A DNA stretch of 43,321 bases, taken from assembly GCA_014695175.1 (NCBI GenBank), contig JACJNV010000349.1, positions 1 through 43,321 on the forward strand, read 5' to 3'. This stretch comes from Microcoleus sp. FACHB-DQ6 (GTDB taxonomy: Bacteria; Cyanobacteriota; Cyanobacteriia; Cyanobacteriales; Microcoleaceae). Below, piece after piece: positions 26,243 to 34,005 of the stretch. The notes beneath the pieces are model-generated. The model was not told the origin of the DNA. It was given only the letters and a program-made list of their open reading frames with translations, and made no database searches. The translations under genes and the position numbers were made by a program. Position 1 is the stretch's first letter; each line of letters starts with the position of its first letter.

Positions 26243-27106
26243 TTACCCGTTACTAAATTTTTGCCAAGCTTGCCAGAAAACATAAATCGATAACACTGCC
26301 AAGAGCGATCGAAAAGCTAAACTAACAATGCGATCGGGCAATCTCGGCAAAAACCGCGTGCTCACCTGCGCGCCCAACAAACCGCCGCCGCCAAGAATTA
26401 ACCCCACAACCCACAAAACATTCCCGCGCGCCGCGTGTCCCGCCGTCGCCGAAATTGCCGTGATGACTATGACTCCCAAGCTGGTTTGAATTGCGGTTTT
26501 AATGCTTTCTCCTAACAGCAAAATTTGCAGGGGAACCATAATTACGCCGCCCCCTACGCCGAACAAACCCGCTAATAAACCCGCCGCACTGCCCGTAGCA
26601 ATTTTAGCAAAAGTTGGATGGAATAAAATATTTGAATTATTGGGTAATTCGTGATTGGTAATTGGTAATTGAGCCTTGTCTCCTTGTCCCGCTTCTCCTC
26701 TTAGTTCCTCTTGTTCTGCTTCCGCTTTCTTCTTAGCTGTCAGGTGCTTGCGAACTTCAATCAAATAAATATTGAGCCACAGCAACAACCCAAAAGTAAG
26801 TAACAGCAAGTAAGGCGGAAATATCCCCGCCAAATAAGCACCGATTTGTGCGGTAATGACGGCTGGAAATCCGATGCCTGCGACTTGGCTCAAGCTGAGG
26901 TAGCCCATGCGCCAATTCTGGATACTGCCAGAAATAGCTGTAATGACGATCGACAAACCGCTAGTAGCAACCGCTTGTACCGGGGCGTACTTGAGAGCAA
27001 CCAACAAAGGTACGAGCACCGTACCGCCACCGATACCCAAAAATCCAGCTAGAATTCCGGCAAAAATTCCTGCAGCACCGAGAATCAATAATTCAGTGAT
27101 AGTCAT
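26243..27106 (-). CDS. TauE/SafE-family membrane permease (287 aa)
   Basis: Integral membrane transporter of the TauE/SafE (sulfite exporter/anion permease) family. Both family half-repeats are visible: GIFAGILAGFLGIGGGTVLVPLL near the N-terminus and AAGLLAGLFGVGGGVIMVPLQ after residue 170, each starting a bundle of hydrophobic helices (about eight in all). The hydrophilic loop between the halves (about residues 125-165) is longer than usual and contains QLPITNHELPN, encoded by AATTACC-type repeat DNA also found outside genes. Substrate not deducible; sulfur-containing or other small organic anions are typical. It probably follows the pentapeptide gene on one transcript. Confidence 0.88.
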   Translation of the reverse strand: MTITELLILGAAGIFAGILAGFLGIGGGTVLVPLLVALKYAPVQAVATSGLSIVITAISGSIQNWRMGYLSLSQVAGIGFPAVITAQIGAYLAGIFPPYLLLLTFGLLLWLNIYLIEVRKHLTAKKKAEAEQEELRGEAGQGDKAQLPITNHELPNNSNILFHPTFAKIATGSAAGLLAGLFGVGGGVIMVPLQILLLGESIKTAIQTSLGVIVITAISATAGHAARGNVLWVVGLILGGGGLLGAQVSTRFLPRLPDRIVSLAFRSLLAVLSIYVFWQAWQKFSNG

Positions 27107-27117
27107 TAGTTATTAAT

Positions 27118-27179
27118 CAACAGTTAACAGTTAACAGTCAACAGTCAACAGTCAACAGTCAACAGTTAACAGTTAACAA
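27118..27179. repeat. Heptamer STRR (CAACAGT/TAACAGT)n
   Basis: About nine tandem heptamers filling nearly the whole 80-bp gap between the pentapeptide gene and the TauE gene, ending 12 bases from the TauE start codon. Confidence 0.95.
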
Positions 27180-27186
27180 TCAAATT

Positions 27187-28029
27187 TTAAGAATCATTAG
27201 TCGTGCCGTCCGGCATAATTGCCCGCCTCAAATCTGCATCGCGGAAGTTAGTTCGATTGAGATTAGCGTCAATCAAAACCGCTTCCAACAAAACAGCCCC
27301 GCTAAAATTAGACCAGCACAGCTTGGCACGGTACAAATTAGCACCGCTCAAATTAGCTTTTGCTAGCGTTGACCAACTCACATTAGCCACTCTCAAATTA
27401 GCATTGCTCAGATTAGCTTCGCTCAGATTAGCTCCAATCATCGTTACTTGGCGCAAGTCTGCACCAGTCAGGTTAGCCCCGCTGAGCATCGCCCCGCTAA
27501 GAATTGCCTGATTCAGATTAGCTCTTTCTAAAAGCGACTGGCTAAGAATGGCATTTGTCAGGTTTACCGCTTTGAGAGTTGACCAACTCAAATTTGCCTT
27601 CATCAAATTAATGCGAATCATGCTAGCGTCGGTTAAGTTGGCCGCAAACAAATTCGCTTCGGTAAAGTTGGCTTCGGTCAAATTAGCTTCGGTCAAATTA
27701 GCCTTGGTCATGTTGACTTCTCTGGCCATTGAGCCGCGCAGGTTGGCTCCCATCAGGTTAGCCCCGCTGAGATTGGCGCGGCTCAAATCGGTACCGATGA
27801 GATTTGCTTCGCTGAGGTTGGCTTCTGTCAAGTCCACCCCTGCCAATTTCACCTCGCGCAAGTTCGTTCCCGTCAGGTTAGCGCCTTTGAGGTTTGCGTC
27901 TTGGAAATTCGCTCTGGTAAAGTTAGCCTCGCTGAGGTTTACCCCTTTTAAGTCGGCCCCGACGAGGTTAATCTCTCGAAAATTTCTTTCTCCGGCCGCA
28001 TATTGCCTCAGAATTCGATCGGCCTCCAT
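27187..28029 (-). CDS. Pentapeptide-repeat protein (280 aa)
   Basis: After a 20-residue N-terminal cap (MEADRILRQYAAGERNFREI) almost the entire protein is A(N/D)LxX pentapeptides, about fifty copies (ANLSE, ANFTR, ANLKG, ADLRQ...). These fold into a right-handed quadrilateral beta helix. The central L/F and preceding A are well kept throughout. Such proteins are very numerous in filamentous cyanobacteria; most have no known function, though a few mimic DNA or bind gyrase. No signal peptide or membrane helix is seen. The low-complexity composition creates long antisense open frames that are not genes. Confidence 0.92.
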   Translation of the reverse strand: MEADRILRQYAAGERNFREINLVGADLKGVNLSEANFTRANFQDANLKGANLTGTNLREVKLAGVDLTEANLSEANLIGTDLSRANLSGANLMGANLRGSMAREVNMTKANLTEANLTEANFTEANLFAANLTDASMIRINLMKANLSWSTLKAVNLTNAILSQSLLERANLNQAILSGAMLSGANLTGADLRQVTMIGANLSEANLSNANLRVANVSWSTLAKANLSGANLYRAKLCWSNFSGAVLLEAVLIDANLNRTNFRDADLRRAIMPDGTTNDS

Positions 28030-28252
28030 GTCATTCGCCTCGCAATTTTTTTAAACGTTAGAGTGATGGGTGTTACCACATCATCCCAGATAACCACGGT
28101 ATTCACTCTGCACGCTGTAGTATCTGTAGAATCTTTGCATTGCTTTCCGGACACTCCTGTGCCACTGCCTCCTAAAAGGTCTGACAAATATCAAAGCTTC
28201 TGAGAAAATCAACAATAGGGTAAAACTCTCGGCGCTCGGCACTGAGTCAGTC

Positions 28253-28278
28253 GATTTTAGATTTTAGATTTTAGATTT
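28253..28278. repeat. Heptamer STRR (GATTTTA)n
   Basis: Three and a half units, same family as the arrays at 24594, 25105 and 30923. Confidence 0.92.
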
Positions 28279-28376
28279 GCTCCACAGATTCATCTGGGAG
28301 CCGGAACTTTGGTCTAAAATTATGGGCTCACCACGACGATTATCGGAAACTTGTATTCGTTTTTGGGCGAGCTGGC

Positions 28377-28431
28377 AGTTGACAACGGACAACGGTCAAC
28401 TGTCAACAGTCAACGGTCAACTGTCAACAGA
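28377..28431. repeat. Heptamer STRR (GTCAACN family) before ilvD
   Basis: Tandem and partly inverted heptamers of the GTCAACT/GTCAACA/GACAACG type, able to fold on themselves. Read in frame they give [13 protein letters not shown], which falsely lengthens the ilvD frame. Confidence 0.9.
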
Positions 28432-28447
28432 CAAAGGAAATTTTAAA

Positions 28448-30133
28448 ATGCCTGAAAATTTGAGAAGCCAAGCTGTGACTGGGGGCGTGCAGCGCGCGCC
28501 CAACCGAGCAATGCTGCGGGCAGTCGGTTTTGGTGACGGCGATTTCACTAAGCCGATTGTGGGGATTGCCAACGGGTACAGCACGATTACGCCCTGCAAT
28601 ATGGGATTGAACGAGCTCGCTTTGCGGGCCACTGCGGGTGCAAGGGAAGCTGGGGCGATGCCGCAGATGTTCGGTACGATTACTATCAGCGACGGGATCT
28701 CGATGGGAACTCAAGGGATGAAATATTCTCTGGTGTCGAGAGATGTAATTGCTGATTCCATCGAAACTGTTTGCAACGGCCAAAGTATGGACGGGGTGCT
28801 GGCTGTCGGCGGTTGCGATAAAAATATGCCGGGGGCGATGATTGCGATCGCCCGCATGAACATTCCTGCTATTTTTGTTTACGGCGGCACGATCAAACCG
28901 GGACACCACAACGGACAGGATTTAACCGTTGTCAGCGCTTTTGAAGCAGTCGGTCAATTCAGCGCGGGCAAAATTGACCAAACAGAACTCAATGCAGTGG
29001 AACAGAATGCTTGTCCGGGTGCGGGTTCTTGTGGCGGAATGTTCACAGCAAATACCATGTCGAGTGCTTTTGAAGCAATGGGCATGAGTTTGCCTTATTC
29101 TTCGACAATGGCTGCTGAGGATGCCGAAAAAGCTGACAGCGCTGCCGAATCTGCAAAAGTGGTGGTGGAAGCGATCCGCAAACAGTTGTTACCGAGCCAA
29201 ATTTTGACTCGCAAGGCCTTTGAAAATGCGATCGCGGTAATCATGGCAATCGGCGGTTCAACCAATGCTGTGCTGCATTTATTAGCCATTTCCAACGCGA
29301 TCGGCGTTGAGTTGTCCCTCGACGATTTTGAAACTATTCGAGCGAAAGTGCCCGTGCTGTGCGACCTCAAACCCAGCGGCAAATACGTAGCAACCGATTT
29401 GCACAATGCCGGCGGCATTCCCCAAGTAATGAAAATCCTGCTAGAACAGGGTTTGCTGCACGGAGACGCGCTGACTATTACCGGTCAAACTCTTGCGGAA
29501 GTGTTAGCAGATATTCCAGCCGAACCCCGCACCGACCAAGATGTCATCCGCCCTTGGAACAACCCGATTTACGCCCAAGGACATTTAGCAATTCTCAGGG
29601 GAAATCTGGCAACAGAAGGAGCCGTTGCTAAAATTACTGGCGTTAAAAAAGCGCAAATTACTGGCCCAGCGCGGGTATTTGAATCTGAAGAAAATTGTTT
29701 GGAGGCAATTTTAGCGGGCAAAATTCAAGCCGGAGATGTGATTGTCGTCCGCTACGAAGGGCCCAAAGGCGGGCCGGGAATGCGCGAAATGTTAGCACCA
29801 ACTTCGGCAATTATTGGCGCCGGTTTGGGGGATTCTGTAGGGTTAATTACTGACGGCCGCTTCTCTGGCGGAACTTACGGCATGGTTGTCGGGCACGTGG
29901 CACCCGAAGCGCAAGTTGGCGGGACAATTGCTTTGGTACAAGAGGGCGATTCAATTACGATTGATGCCCAAAATCGCTTGTTGCAGCTCAATGTTTCTGA
30001 TGCAGAATTGGAGCAGCGGCGGGCTCTTTGGCAGCCTCCTAAACCTCGCTATACTAAGGGCGTTTTAGCTAAGTACGCTAAGTTGGTTTCTTCTAGCAGT
30101 GTTGGTGCTGTGACTGATTTGGGTTTGGGTTAA
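28448..30133 (+). CDS. ilvD: Dihydroxy-acid dehydratase IlvD (561 aa)
   Basis: Catalyses dehydration of 2,3-dihydroxy-isovalerate and -methylvalerate in valine/isoleucine (and leucine/pantothenate) synthesis; an iron-sulfur enzyme. Signatures: [11 protein letters not shown] and [18 protein letters not shown] for the cluster-binding cysteines, and [15 protein letters not shown] plus [17 protein letters not shown] near the C-terminus. The start at 28448 ([22 protein letters not shown]) fits the known N-terminus and a normal length; the 57 extra in-frame codons upstream are repeat DNA. Complete and without visible lesions. Confidence 0.97.
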   Translation: MPENLRSQAVTGGVQRAPNRAMLRAVGFGDGDFTKPIVGIANGYSTITPCNMGLNELALRATAGAREAGAMPQMFGTITISDGISMGTQGMKYSLVSRDVIADSIETVCNGQSMDGVLAVGGCDKNMPGAMIAIARMNIPAIFVYGGTIKPGHHNGQDLTVVSAFEAVGQFSAGKIDQTELNAVEQNACPGAGSCGGMFTANTMSSAFEAMGMSLPYSSTMAAEDAEKADSAAESAKVVVEAIRKQLLPSQILTRKAFENAIAVIMAIGGSTNAVLHLLAISNAIGVELSLDDFETIRAKVPVLCDLKPSGKYVATDLHNAGGIPQVMKILLEQGLLHGDALTITGQTLAEVLADIPAEPRTDQDVIRPWNNPIYAQGHLAILRGNLATEGAVAKITGVKKAQITGPARVFESEENCLEAILAGKIQAGDVIVVRYEGPKGGPGMREMLAPTSAIIGAGLGDSVGLITDGRFSGGTYGMVVGHVAPEAQVGGTIALVQEGDSITIDAQNRLLQLNVSDAELEQRRALWQPPKPRYTKGVLAKYAKLVSSSSVGAVTDLGLG

Positions 30134-30148
30134 AGTAGGAGTTTTTTT

Positions 30149-30236
30149 AACCGCAGATGAAGGCAGATAAACGTAGATGAACGCAGATAAAATCCTATCT
30201 GCGTTCATCTGTGTCCATCCGCTGATATCTGCGGTT
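30149..30236. terminator. Long GCAGAT-type hairpin between ilvD and the DUF937 gene
   Basis: A 14-bp perfect stem (30176-30189 with 30196-30209; loop AAATCC) is enclosed by AACCGCAGAT (30149-30158) pairing with ATCTGCGGTT (30227-30236). It lies between converging genes and should end both transcripts, or act as a dispersed palindromic repeat; repeat relatives flank the HNH gene at 7321 and 7619. Confidence 0.65.
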
Positions 30237-30250
30237 ACAAAAATCCCAAA

Positions 30251-30781
30251 TTAACGGCGCTGATTCAAAAAGCGGCCTGCCATCGACATGGCGTCAGTAA
30301 TATCTACGTCGCCGTCTCCATCTGAATCTAAAAACGTATTCAAAACGGGATTGCTGCCTTGGGCTGGGTTTTGGGCGTTGCTGCCGGTTTGTAGCAAATT
30401 CAGCACCAGTGGCACCAAAACAGGTATCATCGCCTGCACTGTGGCGTTATTCAAACCGGTTCTGTGGGCGATATCGTTCACTATCTGCGTCAGTTGGCCG
30501 ACTCCGAACAAACTCTGTACCGCTTGCGGATTGGGATTTGTACCGCTAAATTGGTTGACAAGTTGTTGAGCTTGTGCGTCTCCTGACTGCGATCGCACGT
30601 TTTGCAATGCCGATCGCACGTATCCGCCCAAAACCGACATTGCTAGCTGAGTCGTACCCGTATTGACGCCCTGGTTGCTGCTCAACTGCTCTACCGCACC
30701 GAGAATGTTGCCCAACTGATTGGGGTTTGCTTGTTGGTTGGGATTGTCGATCGCGCTCAAAATTTGGTCAAATAGTCCCAT
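30251..30781 (-). CDS. DUF937-family protein with C-terminal calcium-loop motif (176 aa)
   Basis: The N-terminal two thirds match DUF937 in style (MGLFDQILSAIDNPNQQANP, LGNILGAVEQLSSNQG, MIPVLVPLVLNLLQTG). The C-terminus carries DSDGDGDVDITDAM, a canonical DxDxDG calcium-binding loop of the EF-hand/dockerin type, then a short helix (MSMAGRFLNQRR). Only one loop is present, so a full dockerin (two loops) is not formed. Function unknown. There is no signal peptide. Gln/Asn-rich linkers are conspicuous. Confidence 0.8.
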   Translation of the reverse strand: MGLFDQILSAIDNPNQQANPNQLGNILGAVEQLSSNQGVNTGTTQLAMSVLGGYVRSALQNVRSQSGDAQAQQLVNQFSGTNPNPQAVQSLFGVGQLTQIVNDIAHRTGLNNATVQAMIPVLVPLVLNLLQTGSNAQNPAQGSNPVLNTFLDSDGDGDVDITDAMSMAGRFLNQRR

Positions 30782-30922
30782 AATTTTCGCTCCGTACAGT
30801 GATTGCTCAACTTAAAATTATAGCAACTCGTGTTTTTCAAGATTACTTAAAATAGTTTTGAGTGGGGTATTATCACTCATTGAGTGGGGGAGCGACAGCC
30901 AGTCAGTAAGCAATCTCATACC

Positions 30923-30966
30923 ATTTTAGATTTTAGATTTTAGATTTTAGATTTTAGATTTTAGAT
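30923..30966. repeat. Heptamer STRR (TTTTAGA)n
   Basis: The longest such array here, about six units, in the 267-bp gap between two minus-strand genes. Confidence 0.95.
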
Positions 30967-31048
30967 GTGGAATGAATTATGACATCCGATTGCGGAGCTT
31001 GCTTGCAGTTGCATTCTTTTTTGAAACAGGGATAAAAACTGATGATTT

Positions 31049-32980
31049 TTAAGTTTTTACAGTTCCTCTTTTTTCGGGCTTGGTTGGCACGTTCTCGTTG
31101 CCTAGGGAATTATATTCACGAGCAACTCGAGGTGGTAAGAGCGCATTTGGCATTGAATCCTCATACTTAATCGGCAGGGCGATCGAAAATTCCGTCCCCG
31201 TTCCCACCTCCGACCAAAAGTTAATCGTCCCCCCGTGTTTCTTAACGATAATTTCGCGACCAATTGCCAATCCCAAACCAGTACCTACACCTCTCGGTTT
31301 AGTAGTAAAGAATGTTTCAAACATTTTTTCTTGACTCTCGGGCGCTATTCCCATACCGTTATCAGAAATTCGCACTACCACGGAGTCGTCGTCCAAGTAT
31401 TCTGTAGCAATCACAATTCTCGGCGAAAAACTCGGTGCTTCTTGTTTGCTTGAGTCCGAAGCCGATTGTTTTTTCGCCTCCTCAGAGCTGGTTTTCTCAA
31501 TTTTTGCTTTCTCTTCCACAGCATCTAGTGCATTGTTCAGAAGATTCACAAATACCTGGTAAAGCAAACCCATATAGCCTTCGACACTCGGAATATTCCC
31601 GTAATTGCATACCACTTCAATGCCTTGTTTGATTCGGCTGTTGAGAATCAGCAAACTGCTATCTATGCAGGCGTGCAAATCGACGGGATGAGGGGCTGCC
31701 TCATCGAGGCGAGAAAAATCTTTCAAACTTAAGATAATAGCTTTGGCTCTTTCAGCGCCTACTTGCATCGAGTCAAATATTTTGATCAAATCTTCTTTGA
31801 GAAAATCGATGTCTATCTCTTCGCCTTTCGCCAGCACTGCGGCAGGGGGGTTGGCAATTTGTGTTTCGTAAGTTTTGAGCAAATCTAAAATATCTTCAAC
31901 ATAATTTCTGGCTGGGTCGATATTGGCATAAATAAAATTGATTGGGTTGTTAACTTCGTGAGCAACACCAGCTAACATCCGCCCCAAAGTTGCCATTTTT
32001 TCATTTTGAAGTATCTGGGTTTGTTGTTCAGATTTCAATTCTTGTAGCAACTGATTTACTTTCTGAATTAGTTGATTCAGCGAAGCTGCTAATACTCCCA
32101 CTTCATCGGTGCTGGTAACTGGTACTTGCAACTGAAAATTAGATTCTTCAGTGACTCGCTGAGCAATTTTAGTTACAGCGGCGAGGGGTTTGGCGATCGC
32201 CCGACTGGTGAAGCCCGCCAGCACTGCTGCAACGACGATCGACAGTGCCATGCTACCCAAAATTATTTGCACCCGCAGCGCCTGGGCTCGCAGCAGATCC
32301 TCCCGCCCTGCATCTTCTTGCTCTTGGGCGCGATCGATAATTGCTGCTATATCATTGACAGCCGTATCTAGTTGCAACCCTGTTTTATTTCGAGCGACAT
32401 TCGACAGCAACTTACGTTTTACGCTTTGTTGAGCGGGGTTATTGGGCAACTGACTAATTTTTTTATTAACTATTTCTAGTTGATAAATATAATTAGACAG
32501 TAGCGAATCGCAAGTATTTCTAAATTTACTTATCCCTTTTATTTGTTTCAGGTATTTAGGTTTTTTAACTTCAGATAGTAACTCTTTTAAGCTGTAAATA
32601 TTCTTTTGTAGCTGTTGGTATTTGCTGTCAAATATTTGGGGCTTGTCGATGCCGTAAATCAGCCACTCTTGGCTGTTTTGCGTCCGCACTAAAGCCACCT
32701 GCAACTTATGTAAAAGCTGACTTTCTCGATCGAGGTGTACTTGATTGTTAATTCTGCGATAGTAATGAGTGCCCACCAACATCCCGACAGTCGTTCCCCC
32801 AATCGCAACACAAAGAGCCAGTGCGTACCCACGCCAGATTTTGTCATGAATACTGAGGTTGCCCAAGGAACGGGCTATGTGAGCGAAATAATTGGGCTTT
32901 GGTGGCTGGGTCTCTTTGATGTTATGCTCGCAAGAGGTAGAGAGTTCTTGTGAAGGCTGATTCAGATGTTTGAGCTGCAT
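31049..32980 (-). CDS. Membrane HAMP histidine kinase (643 aa)
   Basis: Membrane helix about 52-75, an extracytoplasmic all-helical sensor of CHASE3/four-helix type (about 78-230), second helix about 234-257, then HAMP (SRAIAKPLAAVTKIAQRV...DEVGVLAASLNQL). A coiled-coil leads to HisKA with H341 in LAGVAHEVNNPINFIYANI and an ATPase domain ([29 protein letters not shown]). The ATPase domain has a Ser/Lys-rich insertion between its N and G1 boxes (KTSSEEAKKQSASDSSKQ). It has no receiver. This subfamily (AHE.NNP) matches the REC-kinase at 22428 and often acts with receivers encoded elsewhere; no partner is adjacent. Confidence 0.92.
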   Translation of the reverse strand: MQLKHLNQPSQELSTSCEHNIKETQPPKPNYFAHIARSLGNLSIHDKIWRGYALALCVAIGGTTVGMLVGTHYYRRINNQVHLDRESQLLHKLQVALVRTQNSQEWLIYGIDKPQIFDSKYQQLQKNIYSLKELLSEVKKPKYLKQIKGISKFRNTCDSLLSNYIYQLEIVNKKISQLPNNPAQQSVKRKLLSNVARNKTGLQLDTAVNDIAAIIDRAQEQEDAGREDLLRAQALRVQIILGSMALSIVVAAVLAGFTSRAIAKPLAAVTKIAQRVTEESNFQLQVPVTSTDEVGVLAASLNQLIQKVNQLLQELKSEQQTQILQNEKMATLGRMLAGVAHEVNNPINFIYANIDPARNYVEDILDLLKTYETQIANPPAAVLAKGEEIDIDFLKEDLIKIFDSMQVGAERAKAIILSLKDFSRLDEAAPHPVDLHACIDSSLLILNSRIKQGIEVVCNYGNIPSVEGYMGLLYQVFVNLLNNALDAVEEKAKIEKTSSEEAKKQSASDSSKQEAPSFSPRIVIATEYLDDDSVVVRISDNGMGIAPESQEKMFETFFTTKPRGVGTGLGLAIGREIIVKKHGGTINFWSEVGTGTEFSIALPIKYEDSMPNALLPPRVAREYNSLGNENVPTKPEKRGTVKT

Positions 32981-33108
32981 AGATGCTAACCTGTGAATAA
33001 TTCACGCACTGACAATTCAGTCTAACTTAACTCGCGGCTGAGTTGAGAGTACCGCATCGATAGTTAATTTGATAATTTTTGTAAATTAGGACGCTCTTAC
33101 CTGGCGTA

Positions 33109-33177
33109 AGAAACCCGGTTTCTCGTTTCTACTTTCGGAGCTTCCAGCAGGCACTGGTGTTAAAAAACCGGGTTTCT
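33109..33177. repeat. AGAAACCCGGTTTCT palindromic repeats
   Basis: Two near-palindromes in opposite orientation, 54 bases apart, that can pair with each other or within themselves. Confidence 0.75.
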
Positions 33178-33714
33178 GTTAATATAGCGCCCATATATTG
33201 AGTTGCCTCAGTAGAAACATTCTCTGTATTCACTTGTTTTTTTAACAGAGTTTGTTTTTTTCACCCCGACTTACTTAAACTCTATTTGATTGGTGACATC
33301 GTTTCAGATAATCGGTTGTCTTCCCTTTATTTTAATTTCCTAGTTTATCAACAATAATTATAAAAAATTATTATGCGGGTAGTTGTTGTATAATAAGGTT
33401 TAATCTAGCTCTCTCAAGCCTTCTAATTTTCAAGTAATTCGCTTAGAAAATCCCAAATTTTTTGTTGATTTCTTAATCCCACTACACGAGATATTGCTGG
33501 TAGTGTTTTACGCTTCATATCAGAAAAATCCCACATGAAAGCAATTAAACGCCTCACAAGTTCTCACTTCGGGGAATAGTGTTCTGTATGCTCTGTATAA
33601 TTCACCGTAATCGTCAATCGTCAACAAATTTTATCTTTACGCCGAGTTCTCCGAGCTTCAACATAGTCGTAAAGGGTTTACGGCACTTTCTTTTTTTATT
33701 ATTTTAGGAAAGTA

Positions 33715-33800
33715 ATGAAAGAGCGTTACTTTGGGTTTTTATTATCTCATGAAATAGATGAAAGAGCGTTACTTTCGATTTTTATTATCTCATGAAATTG
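33715..33800. repeat. Tandem 43-bp direct repeat
   Basis: Two head-to-tail copies beginning ATGAAAGAGCGTTACTTT and both containing TTTTTATTATCTCATGAAAT; only a few differences between copies. Lies about 200-290 bases before the giant kinase start. Confidence 0.88.
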
Positions 33801-34005
33801 ATAAGAGATAGTTATTCTAGAGTCGCCGAATTTCCCTAACTCATTTCATGCAAAAGCGAACTGTAAGTAAATATAATATTTAGAGAATGTCGTGCAGCTA
33901 AGTAACTATTCTCGTTACTATGGCTGACCCCAGGCTACGCTATCAGCTCATGTTTTTAAGGCGAAGAGCTTAAAAAAATAATCAGCAATAAAACCCTATA
34001 AACTC

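Larger units (their letters stand above)
28030..28447. other. Divergent intergenic region upstream of ilvD
   Basis: No gene seen in 418 bases. It contains a (GATTTTA)n array (28253-28278) and a CAACGGT/CAACTGT heptamer array (28377-28431) that ends 16 bases before the ilvD ATG. An open frame from 28277 runs into ilvD, but only through repeat-encoded residues. Confidence 0.7.
32981..34005. other. 1025-bp intergenic region upstream of the giant kinase
   Basis: No gene of more than a few dozen codons is seen. It contains two inverted copies of AAACCCGGTTT (33111-33121 and 33165-33175, within AGAAACCCGGTTTCT-type palindromes) and two tandem copies of a 43-bp unit (33715-33800). The DNA is AT-rich compared with the flanking genes. 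The length suggests a long regulated leader or promoter region, but no promoter can be named with confidence. Confidence 0.6.

Noticed and set aside
27203-28054. Long plus-strand open frames opposite the pentapeptide gene
   Set aside because: They are low-complexity LKLA/VKLAS shadows of the A(N/D)LxX repeat on the other strand.
28277-28447. N-terminal extension of IlvD by 57 residues
   Set aside because: The extra codons are largely heptamer repeat DNA (NGQLST repeats). The protein from 28448 has the standard IlvD start and length.
24594-30966. Clustered short repeats as a possible CRISPR array
   Set aside because: Units are 7 bp and directly adjacent with no unique spacers, and there are no cas genes in the window.
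32981-34005. A hidden small gene in the 1-kb gap
   Set aside because: Only very short frames exist, e.g. one starting MKAIKRLTS near 33535 that stops after about 14 codons.
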